Shown here in pieces: positions 7,645 to 15,605 of a DNA stretch of 64,000 nt; position 1 is the stretch's first letter; every line of letters starts with the position of its first letter. Under the pieces are notes generated by a model, which worked only from the letters and a program-made list of their open reading frames with translations, was not told the DNA's origin and did no database searches. The DNA is from an uncultured Roseicyclus sp. Its GTDB lineage: Bacteria; Pseudomonadota; Alphaproteobacteria; Rhodobacterales; Rhodobacteraceae. The translations under genes were made by a program, and so were the position numbers. The stretch spans positions 1,452,982-1,516,981 of the forward strand of contig CANMRT010000001.1 of the NCBI GenBank assembly GCA_947500415.1, written 5' to 3'.

Positions 7645-8937
7645 ATGGCCATTGACACGAGCACAGATCTGACCGGCAGCCGCATTCGCGAGCAGCGGAT
7701 GGCGCGTGGCCTAAAGCAGGGCGCGTTGGCGGAAGCGGTCGGCGTCTCACCGTCGTATCTGAACCTGATCGAACACAACCACCGTCGCATCGGCGGCAAG
7801 CTGTTGCTGAAGCTGGCGCGGGTGTTGGATGTCGAGCCCTCAACCTTGACGGAGGGCGCCGATGCGGAGCTAAGCGCGCTACTGGACGCTTCGGCGCGGG
7901 CGCAGGCTGGATTGGGGGCAGAGACGGACCGGATTGATGAGATGGCCGCGCGCTTTCCCGGTTGGACCGCGTTGATAGCAGCGCAGGAGCGGCGGGTGCA
8001 GCGGTTGGATGCCCAAATCGAGGCGCTGCGGGATCGTCTAGCCCATGATCCGGTGCTGTCGGAGGCAATGCATGAGGTCCTGTCCTCCGTCGCGGCGATC
8101 CGGTCGACGGCGGATATTCTGGTGCGGGAGGCGGATCTTGATCCGGCCTGGCGCGGGCGGTTCCACCGAAACCTCCACGAGGAAGCCGAGCGATTGTCGG
8201 AACAGGCGACGGGGCTGCTGGCGCAGTTTGAGGCGCCGGATGCGGAAGGCGGCTCCCCCGCGGAATCGGTTGAGGCAATGTTTGAGGCGGCGGGACACTT
8301 CTTTCCGGCGGTTGAGGCGGAGGGGCAGGCGGCGATTGCCGGCATTTTGGATCAGGCGCCGGGCATGGACAGTGCGGCGGCGCGCGCGATGGGGCAGACG
8401 CGGCTTGAGGAGTATGCCGAGGATGCGAGCGCCCTTCCGATGGAACGCTTTGCGGAGGCGGCGGAGGCCTGCAATTTCGATCCGGTGCGTTTGGTGATGC
8501 GGCTAGGGGCCGAGGTGGCCCCGGTGCTGCGACGAATGGCGAGCCTGCAGCCCGAAAGCGGTGTGCGGCCCCTTGGGCTGGCGATCTGCGATGCAGCTGG
8601 TGCGATGGTGCATCGGCGGCGGCTATCAGGGTTTGCGCTGCCGCGGGTGGCGGCGGGCTGTCCGCTTTGGCCGCTTTACACGGCACTGGCCCGCCCCGGT
8701 CAGGCGGAGGTGGCCGAGATTGAGATGCCGCATGGTGCAAGGTTCCAATCCTGGGCGGTGGCAGAGATGCGCGGCGGCGCCGGTTTCGGCGTGGCCCCGC
8801 AGGTGCGCGGGGTGATGCTGGTGATGCAGATGCCGCCCGATGCAACGGGTGCTCAGGCGATTGCGGCGGGGCCGGGATGCGAAACCTGTACGCGCGCAAA
8901 TTGTGGCGCGCGGAGGAGCGGCGCACCCGCCGTTTAA
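7645..8937 (+). CDS. XRE-family regulator, short-chain fatty acid (ScfR/RamB) type
   Basis: A 430-residue regulator. An N-terminal helix-turn-helix at about 8-62 has the family sequence VSPSYLNLIEHNHRRIGGKLL. The long C-terminal part includes the domain seen in RamB/ScfR/PrpR-like regulators of acetate and propionate metabolism and ends with a CxxCxxxxC cluster (CETCTRANC). The ATG at 7645 fits the family start, but no Shine-Dalgarno sequence is visible because the second operator-like repeat abuts the ATG, so leaderless or repressed translation is possible. It lies upstream of a sensor-kinase system that may sense related compounds. Confidence 0.82.
   Translation: MAIDTSTDLTGSRIREQRMARGLKQGALAEAVGVSPSYLNLIEHNHRRIGGKLLLKLARVLDVEPSTLTEGADAELSALLDASARAQAGLGAETDRIDEMAARFPGWTALIAAQERRVQRLDAQIEALRDRLAHDPVLSEAMHEVLSSVAAIRSTADILVREADLDPAWRGRFHRNLHEEAERLSEQATGLLAQFEAPDAEGGSPAESVEAMFEAAGHFFPAVEAEGQAAIAGILDQAPGMDSAAARAMGQTRLEEYAEDASALPMERFAEAAEACNFDPVRLVMRLGAEVAPVLRRMASLQPESGVRPLGLAICDAAGAMVHRRRLSGFALPRVAAGCPLWPLYTALARPGQAEVAEIEMPHGARFQSWAVAEMRGGAGFGVAPQVRGVMLVMQMPPDATGAQAIAAGPGCETCTRANCGARRSGAPAV
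8896..8927 (+). repeat. 32-bp repeat, copy B
   Basis: This copy lies inside the 3' end of the XRE gene and encodes part of its cysteine cluster (ANCGARRSGAP). It matches copy A at 28 of 32 positions. Together the copies bracket the porin relic and the regulator gene. Confidence 0.55.
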
Positions 8938-9027
8938 CGCTTATTTCTTGTGCGGAGCCATGGCTTTGGGCAAAGTAACGCGACCTGGCCCGGGATGAAC
9001 GACCACTACCCGGGGGGAGGACTGGGT

Positions 9028-9477
9028 ATGAAACAAGACAACGACACCCTTGGGGCGGCGCAACCGCTTGGAACAGGGCCGGGCACAATCCTGATCGTCG
9101 AGGATGAAAGCAACATCCTTGAGGCGCTAACCTTTATCCTGAGCCGTGCGGGTTGGGACGTGCGGGGGCATGGCAAAGGCGATAGTGCCCTTGGCGAAGT
9201 GGCGAGGCTTGGGCCGGATTTGCTGGTGCTGGACGTGATGCTACCGGGCATGTCGGGGTTTGACATCCTGCGAAGCCTGCGCGCCGCGCCTGAGACAAAG
9301 GATTTGCCGGTTGTTATGCTAACAGCGAAGGGGCAATCCCAGGACCGCGATCAGGCGCGTGCGCTTGGGGCGGACGCCTTTCTGACGAAGCCGTTCTCGA
9401 ATGACGAGCTATTGCAGGTAATAACAGAATTGACCCCGAGCATCGCGGCGCGGCGGGCCGTAGCAGGGCAGGGCTGA
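9028..9477 (+). CDS. Single-domain response regulator
   Basis: A 149-residue protein consisting of one receiver domain. The phosphorylation site is Asp69 (LLVLDVMLPG), with the acidic pair in VEDE, the conserved threonine in VMLTAKG and the lysine in FLTKPFS. There is no output domain. I chose the ATG at 9028 because GGGGAGGA stands 6 nt before it; two upstream ATGs lack such a site. It is followed within 3 nt by a small membrane protein gene and then by the kinase, so it is the likely partner of that kinase. How it passes the signal on is not visible. Confidence 0.9.
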   Translation: MKQDNDTLGAAQPLGTGPGTILIVEDESNILEALTFILSRAGWDVRGHGKGDSALGEVARLGPDLLVLDVMLPGMSGFDILRSLRAAPETKDLPVVMLTAKGQSQDRDQARALGADAFLTKPFSNDELLQVITELTPSIAARRAVAGQG

Positions 9478-9480
9478 GCG

Positions 9481-9759
9481 ATGGCGCGGCACTTGTTTCT
9501 GGAACGACGCAATTACCGCCGCAATCGCCTGCAGGATGCGGCGCGGCTGCTGCCGCTGCTGGGGCTCGTGCTGATTTTTGGGCCGATCTTCATTCGCGGG
9601 GCAGGGGCCGAAGCTGAAAGTCTATCGGTCACGCTGGTCTATTACTTTGGCATCTGGTTGGGGCTGATTGTCCTGTCTGCACTGGTTAGTCGCGCGCTGA
9701 CCGCGATGTCCGGCCCAGACGAGCCCGTTCCCACGCCGCCCGCGTCAGAGGACAGCTGA
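9481..9759 (+). CDS. Small two-helix membrane protein of the kinase operon
   Basis: A 92-residue protein with a basic N-terminus (HLFLERRNYRRNR), two hydrophobic segments at about 22-40 and 50-70, and a proline-rich tail. It is squeezed between the response regulator and the kinase (3 nt and 1 nt gaps). This arrangement is familiar from other Rhodobacteraceae, and similar small DUF proteins accompany SSS-type transporters and kinases. It may stabilise or modulate the symporter-like sensor domain. No named family is claimed. Confidence 0.8.
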   Translation: MARHLFLERRNYRRNRLQDAARLLPLLGLVLIFGPIFIRGAGAEAESLSVTLVYYFGIWLGLIVLSALVSRALTAMSGPDEPVPTPPASEDS

Positions 9760-9760
9760 G

Positions 9761-12442
9761 ATGTTGGGCTTCAACGGTCTTGTTGCGGTCTGTATCGTCT
9801 ATGTTTTGGTCCTGTTCGCGGTGGCGTTCTGGGCCGAACGCTCAGCCAAAGCGGGGCAGGTGCGGTGGCTGAATTCGCCGATCACCTACACGCTATCACT
9901 TTCGATCTACGCAACGGCCTGGACATTCTACGGCGCCGTCGGATCGGCGGCGCGCTCTGGGCTCGAATATCTGACGATCTACCTTGGCCCCACGCTGATT
10001 TTCGTGGGCTGGTTCTGGCTGCTGCGCAAGATGGTGCGGATTGGGCGCGCGCAGCGCGTGACGTCGATTGCGGACATGATTTCAAGCCGTTACGGAAAGT
10101 CGAGCGGGCTGGCCGTGATGGTGACGCTGCTCGCGGTACTGGGAACCACGCCCTACATTGCTCTGCAATTGCAGTCCGTCACCCTGTCGTTTTCCGTTTT
10201 CACCAGTGCGGGTGCTGAAGGAGGGCAGGATACGGTTAATACGGCAGTCTGGATCGCGGCGGGATTGGCTCTGTTTACAATCATTTTCGGCACCCGGTCG
10301 CTCGATCTGAATGAACGCCACCCCGGCCTCGTCAGTGCTATTGCGGCGGAGGCCATTGTGAAACTGGCGGCGATATTGGCGGTGGGGGCTTACGTGGTGT
10401 GGGGCGTGGCCGATGGGCCGGCGGATATGCTGGCGCAGATTGAAGCCTCACCGATTGCAGCAGCGCCCCTGAATGGCGCGCGGTGGATTGGCCTGACAGC
10501 GCTGGCCGGGGCCGCGATCCTGTGCCTGCCACGCATGTTTCAGGTGCTGGTGGTTGAGAATTCCGACGAGCGGCATCTGGCGACGGCAGGGTGGGCCTTT
10601 CCGCTGTACCTGATGCTGATCTCGCTGTTTGTGGTTCCGATTGCCGTGACGGGGATGAGCTTGCCGGGAACGGGCGACAACCCCGATCTCTACGTTCTGA
10701 CCGTGCCCTTGAGCCTTGGTCAGGATGGTTTGGCGCTGCTGGTCTTCCTGGGAGGTTTTTCAGCGGCCACGTCGATGGTGATTGTCGCGGCTTTGGCCCT
10801 TTCGACGATGGTGTCGAACCACATCATCATGCCGCTGTGGCTGCGATCTGCCCACGGGAACAATCCGTTCAGTCGCGATATGCGCTCGGTCGCGCTGACA
10901 GCGCGGCGCGTCTCTATCGCGGCAATCCTGTTTCTGGGATGGGTATACTACCGCTTGTCCGGAGGGACGGCGGCGTTGGCGTCGATTGGCTTGATCTCGT
11001 TTCTGGGCGTGGCGCAAATCCTGCCCGCATTGGTCGGCGGTATCCTGTGGAGGGGGGCGACAAGGATTGGGGCGGCGCTTGGCATCGGCGCAGGCTTCGT
11101 CGTCTGGGCGTGGCTGTTGCTGCTGCCCAACATCGCGGAAAGCGGTGGGCTGATGCCTATCGTGATGGCGGAAGGGCCGTTCGGGATTGGTTGGCTTGCG
11201 CCATCTTCGCCGCTCGGGCTGCAGGCAAGCGACCCGCTTTTGACGGCTATGGTGCTGTCGTTGGGGATCAACACAACGCTGTTCATTCTGGGCTCGCTTT
11301 TCAGCTTTCCCAGCCCGTTGGAGCGGTTGCAGGGTGCGCAATTTGTCAACGTTTTCGACCATTCGCGGGCGGTGCGGGGTTGGACAGGGGCGGCGGGGGC
11401 GGCTGATGATTTGCGGATCATGGCGCAGCGGATCATGGGGGATGAGCGCGCGATTGCGCTGTTCCGCGTGGCGGCGGAGAAGCAGGGATTGGACGGTGGT
11501 TTGCCCGAACCCACGCCGGATTTCCTGGATGAGCTGGAGCGGGAACTTGCGGGCTCGGTTGGGGTAGCGACTGCTCACGCCATGGTGGCGCAGATTACAG
11601 GTGCTGCGAGCGTTTCGGTCCGCGATCTATTGGCGGTGGCCGATGAGACCGCGCAGATCATGGAATATTCGAGCCAGTTGGAGGCGAAATCTGAGGAACT
11701 TGCCCAAACCGCTGGCCGCTTGCGCGATGTGAACGCCAAGCTGACGGAATTGTCGGTGCAGAAAGACGCGTTTCTCAGCCAGATCAGCCATGAATTGCGC
11801 ACGCCGATGACGTCGATCCGGTCATTTTCGGAAATTCTGATGCAAACCGAGACGGTCGATGATGCGGCCCGCGCGCGGTTCAGCCGGATTATCCACGACG
11901 AAAGCCTGCGCCTGACGCGGCTGCTGGATGATTTGCTGGACCTGAGCGTGCTGGAAAGCGGGCATGTGACCCTGAACAACGGTCAGGCCCGGTTGGGCGA
12001 TGTGCTGGACCGCGCGATCAATGCGGCGGGCGCCGAGGCGGGCGGTGGGATCACGATCAGCCGCGACCGAGCGCAGGAGAATGTGACGCTTTGGACGGAT
12101 GCGGATCGGTTGGCGCAGGTGTTCATCAACCTGATCTCCAACGCGCGAAAATACTGCGACGCGGAGGTGCCGGAGCTGGTTATTTCCGTGATTGACCGGG
12201 GGCAAGGAGTGGATGTGGAATTCCGCGACAACGGAAGCGGCATCCCGACCCGGCAGGAAGCGCTGATTTTTGAGAAGTTTGCGCGACTTGAGACGGCGAA
12301 GGGTGCGCCGGGGGCTGGTCTTGGTCTGGCGATTAGCCGTGAGATCATGACCCGGTTGGATGGCGATCTGCGTTATGTGCCGAGGGAGGGTGGGGCCACG
12401 TTCCGCGTGCGTCTTCCGGCCCGCGCGAGCCAGGCGGCTTGA
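9761..12442 (+). CDS. Hybrid symporter-like sensor histidine kinase (CbrA/CrbS type)
   Basis: An 893-residue inner-membrane kinase. Residues 1 to about 520 form a 12-13-helix sodium/solute-symporter-like domain (SSS family). A linker at about 540-625 resembles a STAC domain, followed by a coiled coil. HisKA has the phospho-acceptor His677 (QISHELRTP), then the ATPase domain with N-box FINLISNARKY, G1 box DNGSGIP and G2 box GAGLGLAI. Known relatives, CbrA and CrbS, control histidine/amino acid or acetate use. Here the upstream ScfR-like regulator makes a short-chain organic acid a plausible signal. It has no receiver domain of its own; the partner is the regulator at 9028. Confidence 0.9.
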   Translation: MLGFNGLVAVCIVYVLVLFAVAFWAERSAKAGQVRWLNSPITYTLSLSIYATAWTFYGAVGSAARSGLEYLTIYLGPTLIFVGWFWLLRKMVRIGRAQRVTSIADMISSRYGKSSGLAVMVTLLAVLGTTPYIALQLQSVTLSFSVFTSAGAEGGQDTVNTAVWIAAGLALFTIIFGTRSLDLNERHPGLVSAIAAEAIVKLAAILAVGAYVVWGVADGPADMLAQIEASPIAAAPLNGARWIGLTALAGAAILCLPRMFQVLVVENSDERHLATAGWAFPLYLMLISLFVVPIAVTGMSLPGTGDNPDLYVLTVPLSLGQDGLALLVFLGGFSAATSMVIVAALALSTMVSNHIIMPLWLRSAHGNNPFSRDMRSVALTARRVSIAAILFLGWVYYRLSGGTAALASIGLISFLGVAQILPALVGGILWRGATRIGAALGIGAGFVVWAWLLLLPNIAESGGLMPIVMAEGPFGIGWLAPSSPLGLQASDPLLTAMVLSLGINTTLFILGSLFSFPSPLERLQGAQFVNVFDHSRAVRGWTGAAGAADDLRIMAQRIMGDERAIALFRVAAEKQGLDGGLPEPTPDFLDELERELAGSVGVATAHAMVAQITGAASVSVRDLLAVADETAQIMEYSSQLEAKSEELAQTAGRLRDVNAKLTELSVQKDAFLSQISHELRTPMTSIRSFSEILMQTETVDDAARARFSRIIHDESLRLTRLLDDLLDLSVLESGHVTLNNGQARLGDVLDRAINAAGAEAGGGITISRDRAQENVTLWTDADRLAQVFINLISNARKYCDAEVPELVISVIDRGQGVDVEFRDNGSGIPTRQEALIFEKFARLETAKGAPGAGLGLAISREIMTRLDGDLRYVPREGGATFRVRLPARASQAA

Positions 12443-12546
12443 GGCGGAAAACCGAGGCTCTCGTAAGGGGTTCGTTAACGGCTTTCGTGCAATAGCTTGC
12501 GCGCCCGAGATCCCGTTTCCCTGCGCCAGAAGGCCGCCCTGCACCC

Positions 12547-13716
12547 ATGTCTGAGTCCTCTCCACGTTCCGTTCTGGCCCGCAAGATCGCGGCTCACAAT
12601 GGTGTAGGTGCGCGACCCGATAATCTGGTGCCCGCGCTTGAGGCCGGGTTGACGCGGGCCGTGCGGCGGGCCGGTGCGCCGCTGGACGGATTGGCGGTCA
12701 CCGTCGGAAAGCTCGACATTGCGTTGGAAGCCAGCCTTGATGCGGCGCTTGAGGCTTTGCCGGAGCAGGGCTTGGTGGCCGCGACGGAGGATCACGAAGG
12801 GCGTCGCGGTTTGCTTGCGCTGGAACACTCTCTGGTCGATGCGCTGATTGAGGTGCAGACCACCGGCCGCGTTGAAGAGGTGCAGGGACCGCCTCGCCGC
12901 GTTACGCGCATCGACGAGGCCTTGTGCCGCGATTTCATCGATCTTCTGTTCAGCGCATTTGCCCATGAAACATCCGGGATCACGGGTCGCGATTGGCCGG
13001 ATCGCATGGGCTACGGAAGCCAGCTGAAGGAGCGCAGCCAGATCAACCTGTTGCTGCCCGCGCGCGGCTATCATCTGTTGCAAGTTGAGGTGACGGCGGC
13101 AGGATTGAAAACTGGGAAATTGTTGATCCTGTTGCCTGCCGATCCGGAGTTGGCGCGGCGTACGGCGAAACCAGCGAAGGCAACGCCGCCGCGCCCAGAG
13201 ACGTGGCGCGAAGATGTATTACGCGCGCTCGGTCAGGCCCCTTTGGCGCTGGATGCGGTGTTGATGCGCCTGCACATGCCGCTGTCAAAGGTAGAGGCGT
13301 TGGTGGACGGCGATCTGATCCCCTTCGACCATGCGGACCTGAGCAGCGTCACATTGGAAGGGGACGGGGCCCATGTGCTGGCCCGTGGCAAACTGGGCCA
13401 GATGAGCGGACGCCGCGCGTTGCGGCTGGCTTCGGGCAAGGAGGCGCCCAAGGCAGGAAGGCCGGCACAACAGGCAGTGGCAAAGACGCCGACTATGCCG
13501 AACCCGGAAGCGATGGCAGGTCAGAATGCGTCAGACCCCGCAGGTCTAGCCGATATTCCTGGGCTTGGGGCGGATGTGGCTTCCGGCTCTGCACCTGATA
13601 TGCAGAGCAATCTCGGCTCTGGGGGGATGGCGGGTGACGGCCCACCGATGGATATGGCGTCGGCGCTGCCAGATTTGCCGATGGGCGAATTTGACCCGGA
13701 CGCGCCGATCGCCTGA
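12547..13716 (+). CDS. FliM/FliN-family motor switch-like protein (unlinked)
   Basis: A 389-residue protein. Residues 1 to about 210 follow the FliM middle-domain pattern (SYGSQLKERSQINLLLPARGYHLLQVEV), and about 225-300 is a SpoA/FliN-type C-terminal domain (LDAVLMRLHMPLSKVEALVDGDLIP). The last 90 residues are Pro/Gly/Met/Ala-rich and probably disordered. The N-terminal CheY-binding EIDALL motif of classical FliM is absent. No other flagellar gene is adjacent; the only other one in the window is the FliG-like gene near 41 kb. It could be a C-ring component encoded away from the main cluster or a divergent paralogue. Confidence 0.78.
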   Translation: MSESSPRSVLARKIAAHNGVGARPDNLVPALEAGLTRAVRRAGAPLDGLAVTVGKLDIALEASLDAALEALPEQGLVAATEDHEGRRGLLALEHSLVDALIEVQTTGRVEEVQGPPRRVTRIDEALCRDFIDLLFSAFAHETSGITGRDWPDRMGYGSQLKERSQINLLLPARGYHLLQVEVTAAGLKTGKLLILLPADPELARRTAKPAKATPPRPETWREDVLRALGQAPLALDAVLMRLHMPLSKVEALVDGDLIPFDHADLSSVTLEGDGAHVLARGKLGQMSGRRALRLASGKEAPKAGRPAQQAVAKTPTMPNPEAMAGQNASDPAGLADIPGLGADVASGSAPDMQSNLGSGGMAGDGPPMDMASALPDLPMGEFDPDAPIA

Positions 13717-13920
13717 TCCAAATTGGAACGATTGCGGTGCTGCGGGCAGTGATTGTATCGGCGAATATTCAGCCCAATAGCTCCAAGTGCTGCCATGAAC
13801 CGCACGAGCAGATGGTGGCGGCACGCGCCCCACTTGGCAGTTGCCTTCCCTACCACGTCCGGCCAATCTGCTGCCCGCATGCGTGGGCTAAAACCGCGCC
13901 CCAACAAAGAGTGCGCGCCT
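13717..13920. other. Intergenic region, 204 bp
   Basis: No gene, hairpin terminator or clear operator is seen between the FliM-like gene and the aldolase gene. The ORF track extends the aldolase frame through it from 13753, but that segment lacks family similarity and a ribosome-binding site. Confidence 0.5.
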
Positions 13921-14685
13921 ATGTCGATTGCTGATTTCCGCTCCAAGGTGCTGGCTGGAACGCCGTTGGCCGGAACCTTCATGAAGACCCCAACGGTCGA
14001 CATGCTTGAAGTGCTGATCCTTTCGGGCCTCGATTTCGTATGTCTCGATTGCGAACATGCGCCCTTTGACCGGGGCGCAATCAGCGCCTGCATGGCCCTG
14101 TCCAGGGCGGCTGACTTTCCGGTGTTGGTTCGCGTGCCATCGTCGGCCCCTGAGAACATCAGCAAAGCCTTGGACGACGGGGCCTGTGGTGTCGTAGTGC
14201 CCCATGTCACCAGCGCCGAAGTCGCGCAACAGGTCGCGCGCGCGTCGCGGTTCGGCCGTGGCGGGCGGGGCTATGCGGGTTCGACACGGTGGTCTGGCTA
14301 CACAACCAGCGCAATGCCGGACCTTTTGGAAAGAAGCGCATCCGAAACACTTGTGATCGCCCAGATTGAAGACCCCGAAGGCGTCGAGGCCGCTGACGCA
14401 ATCGCCGCGACCGACGGCATTGATGCGTTGTTTTTGGGGCCTGCGGACTTATCAGTGGCCTACGGGCATTCACACCAGGAAAGCGATGACCTCTTCGCCG
14501 CGATGGAGAAAACCGGCAAGGCCGCGCAGGCCCACGGCAAGGGATACGTCACCTTCGTGGCCAATGCCGAACGGGCGAGCGCATTGCGCAAATACGGCTT
14601 CTCAATGTTCTTCATCGCGTCGGAGCACACGTGGATCATGCAAGGGGCGCGGGCCCAGGTTGCGGGCATTCGCGCCCTCGATTGA
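13921..14685 (+). CDS. HpcH/HpaI-family aldolase
   Basis: A 254-residue class II pyruvate aldolase of the HpaI/RhmA type, which cleaves or makes 2-keto-4-hydroxy acids with a divalent metal. Visible marks are DFVCLDCEHAPFD with the active-site His, VLVRVPS with the pyruvate-binding Arg, GACGVVVPHV, AQIED and DALFLGPADLS with the metal-binding Glu and Asp. The start at 13921 (MSIADFRSK) fits the family; the ORF-track start 168 nt upstream does not. No pathway genes flank it, so the natural substrate cannot be named. Confidence 0.9.
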   Translation: MSIADFRSKVLAGTPLAGTFMKTPTVDMLEVLILSGLDFVCLDCEHAPFDRGAISACMALSRAADFPVLVRVPSSAPENISKALDDGACGVVVPHVTSAEVAQQVARASRFGRGGRGYAGSTRWSGYTTSAMPDLLERSASETLVIAQIEDPEGVEAADAIAATDGIDALFLGPADLSVAYGHSHQESDDLFAAMEKTGKAAQAHGKGYVTFVANAERASALRKYGFSMFFIASEHTWIMQGARAQVAGIRALD

Positions 14686-14921
14686 CGCCTGTCTGACTGG
14701 CCGTTTCGCCACAAACCTGCCGCATTTGTCTAAAATCTGCCTCAAACTGGGCGGATTGTTTCCATTCATTCACCCTGCAATGAACGCATCCGCACCGCCT
14801 TTGCGCCCTGTATCACCTGCATAACTCATGTGTGGCGGCACCAAACGACCGCAACGCGTAAAGTATAGTTGAGTTCGGCAAGACAGGATGCGCGTGACGC
14901 ATCCAGTGCAGGAGAAGACCA
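14686..14921. other. Intergenic region, 236 bp
   Basis: It presumably holds the promoter of the lipoprotein gene. No coding ORF, strong hairpin or repeat was recognised. A ribosome-binding site (GGAGAAG) stands just before the following ATGATG. Confidence 0.5.
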
Positions 14922-15548
14922 ATGATGAAGATCCGTTTCATCCCCGCAATCATCCTCGGCGCAGCGCTGGCAGTGTCCGGTTGTGTTGGAGGCACAGACG
15001 TGTCGCGCGACCTTGGGTTTGACGCACCGCCCGTGATCCAGAACGTCGCCATCCAGGATTGGGACGTCGTGGCCGTTGAGGTCGAAGTGCCCTATACCTT
15101 GAGCGTTTCCGAGGCCAACACCATCAAGCCGCGCGCTGATATCGTTTGGCGCGAAGACCCATATGGCGACCGCCATCAACAGGTCGATGCCCTGATGACC
15201 GAGGCGCTTGAGCCCGTCTTTGAAAGCGTCACCGGCGCGATCCCGGTCGTTGTCACCCTCGACGTGACGCGGTTCCATGCCCAGACCCAGCGCGTGCGCT
15301 ACTCGAACCTGCCCTCGGAGCAGGAAATCGAATTCGTATTGACCGTCCGCCACGCTGAAACTGGTCAGATCCTGTCCGGACCGCGCGACATGGACCTGAC
15401 CTTCCCGGCCCTTGGTGGCCAGGATGCCGTTGCTGCAGATGCCCGTGGCGAGACGCAGCGCGTCCGGATCACGCAGCGCTTGCAGAATTGGGTGATCGAA
15501 GACTTCATCGGCCCGGCGCAGGACCTGTTGCTGGCCGAAGCAGGCTAA
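14922..15548 (+). CDS. Exported lipoprotein, DUF6778-like
   Basis: A 208-residue protein with a lipoprotein signal peptide (lipobox LAVSGC, cysteine at about residue 21), so it is membrane-anchored in the cell envelope. The mature part is a compact alpha/beta domain with no catalytic motif that I recognise; it matches the Rhodobacteraceae DUF6778 pattern by eye. Two adjacent ATG codons (14922 and 14925) follow GGAGAAG. It appears monocistronic, with a hairpin downstream that also covers the next start codon. Confidence 0.8.
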   Translation: MMKIRFIPAIILGAALAVSGCVGGTDVSRDLGFDAPPVIQNVAIQDWDVVAVEVEVPYTLSVSEANTIKPRADIVWREDPYGDRHQQVDALMTEALEPVFESVTGAIPVVVTLDVTRFHAQTQRVRYSNLPSEQEIEFVLTVRHAETGQILSGPRDMDLTFPALGGQDAVAADARGETQRVRITQRLQNWVIEDFIGPAQDLLLAEAG

Positions 15549-15578
15549 GCCTTCCCCCCCATTGAAGAACCCGGTAGA

Positions 15579-15605
15579 GGGGGCGCCATGACAGCGCCCC
15601 CTTTT
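15579..15605 (+). terminator. Terminator-like hairpin enclosing the next start codon
   Basis: GGGGGCGC pairs perfectly with GCGCCCCC, followed by TTTT. The 7-nt loop is C-ATG-ACA, so the ATG of the following methyltransferase gene lies in the loop. It looks like the terminator of the lipoprotein gene and could also control translation of the methyltransferase. Confidence 0.75.

Noticed and set aside
7616-9088. 490-aa minus-strand ORF opposite the XRE gene
   Set aside because: Pro/Arg/Ala-rich composition typical of an antisense shadow in GC-rich DNA.
13521-14210. 229-aa minus-strand ORF across the FliM-aldolase gap
   Set aside because: Shadow of two plus-strand genes with no start signal and no domain.
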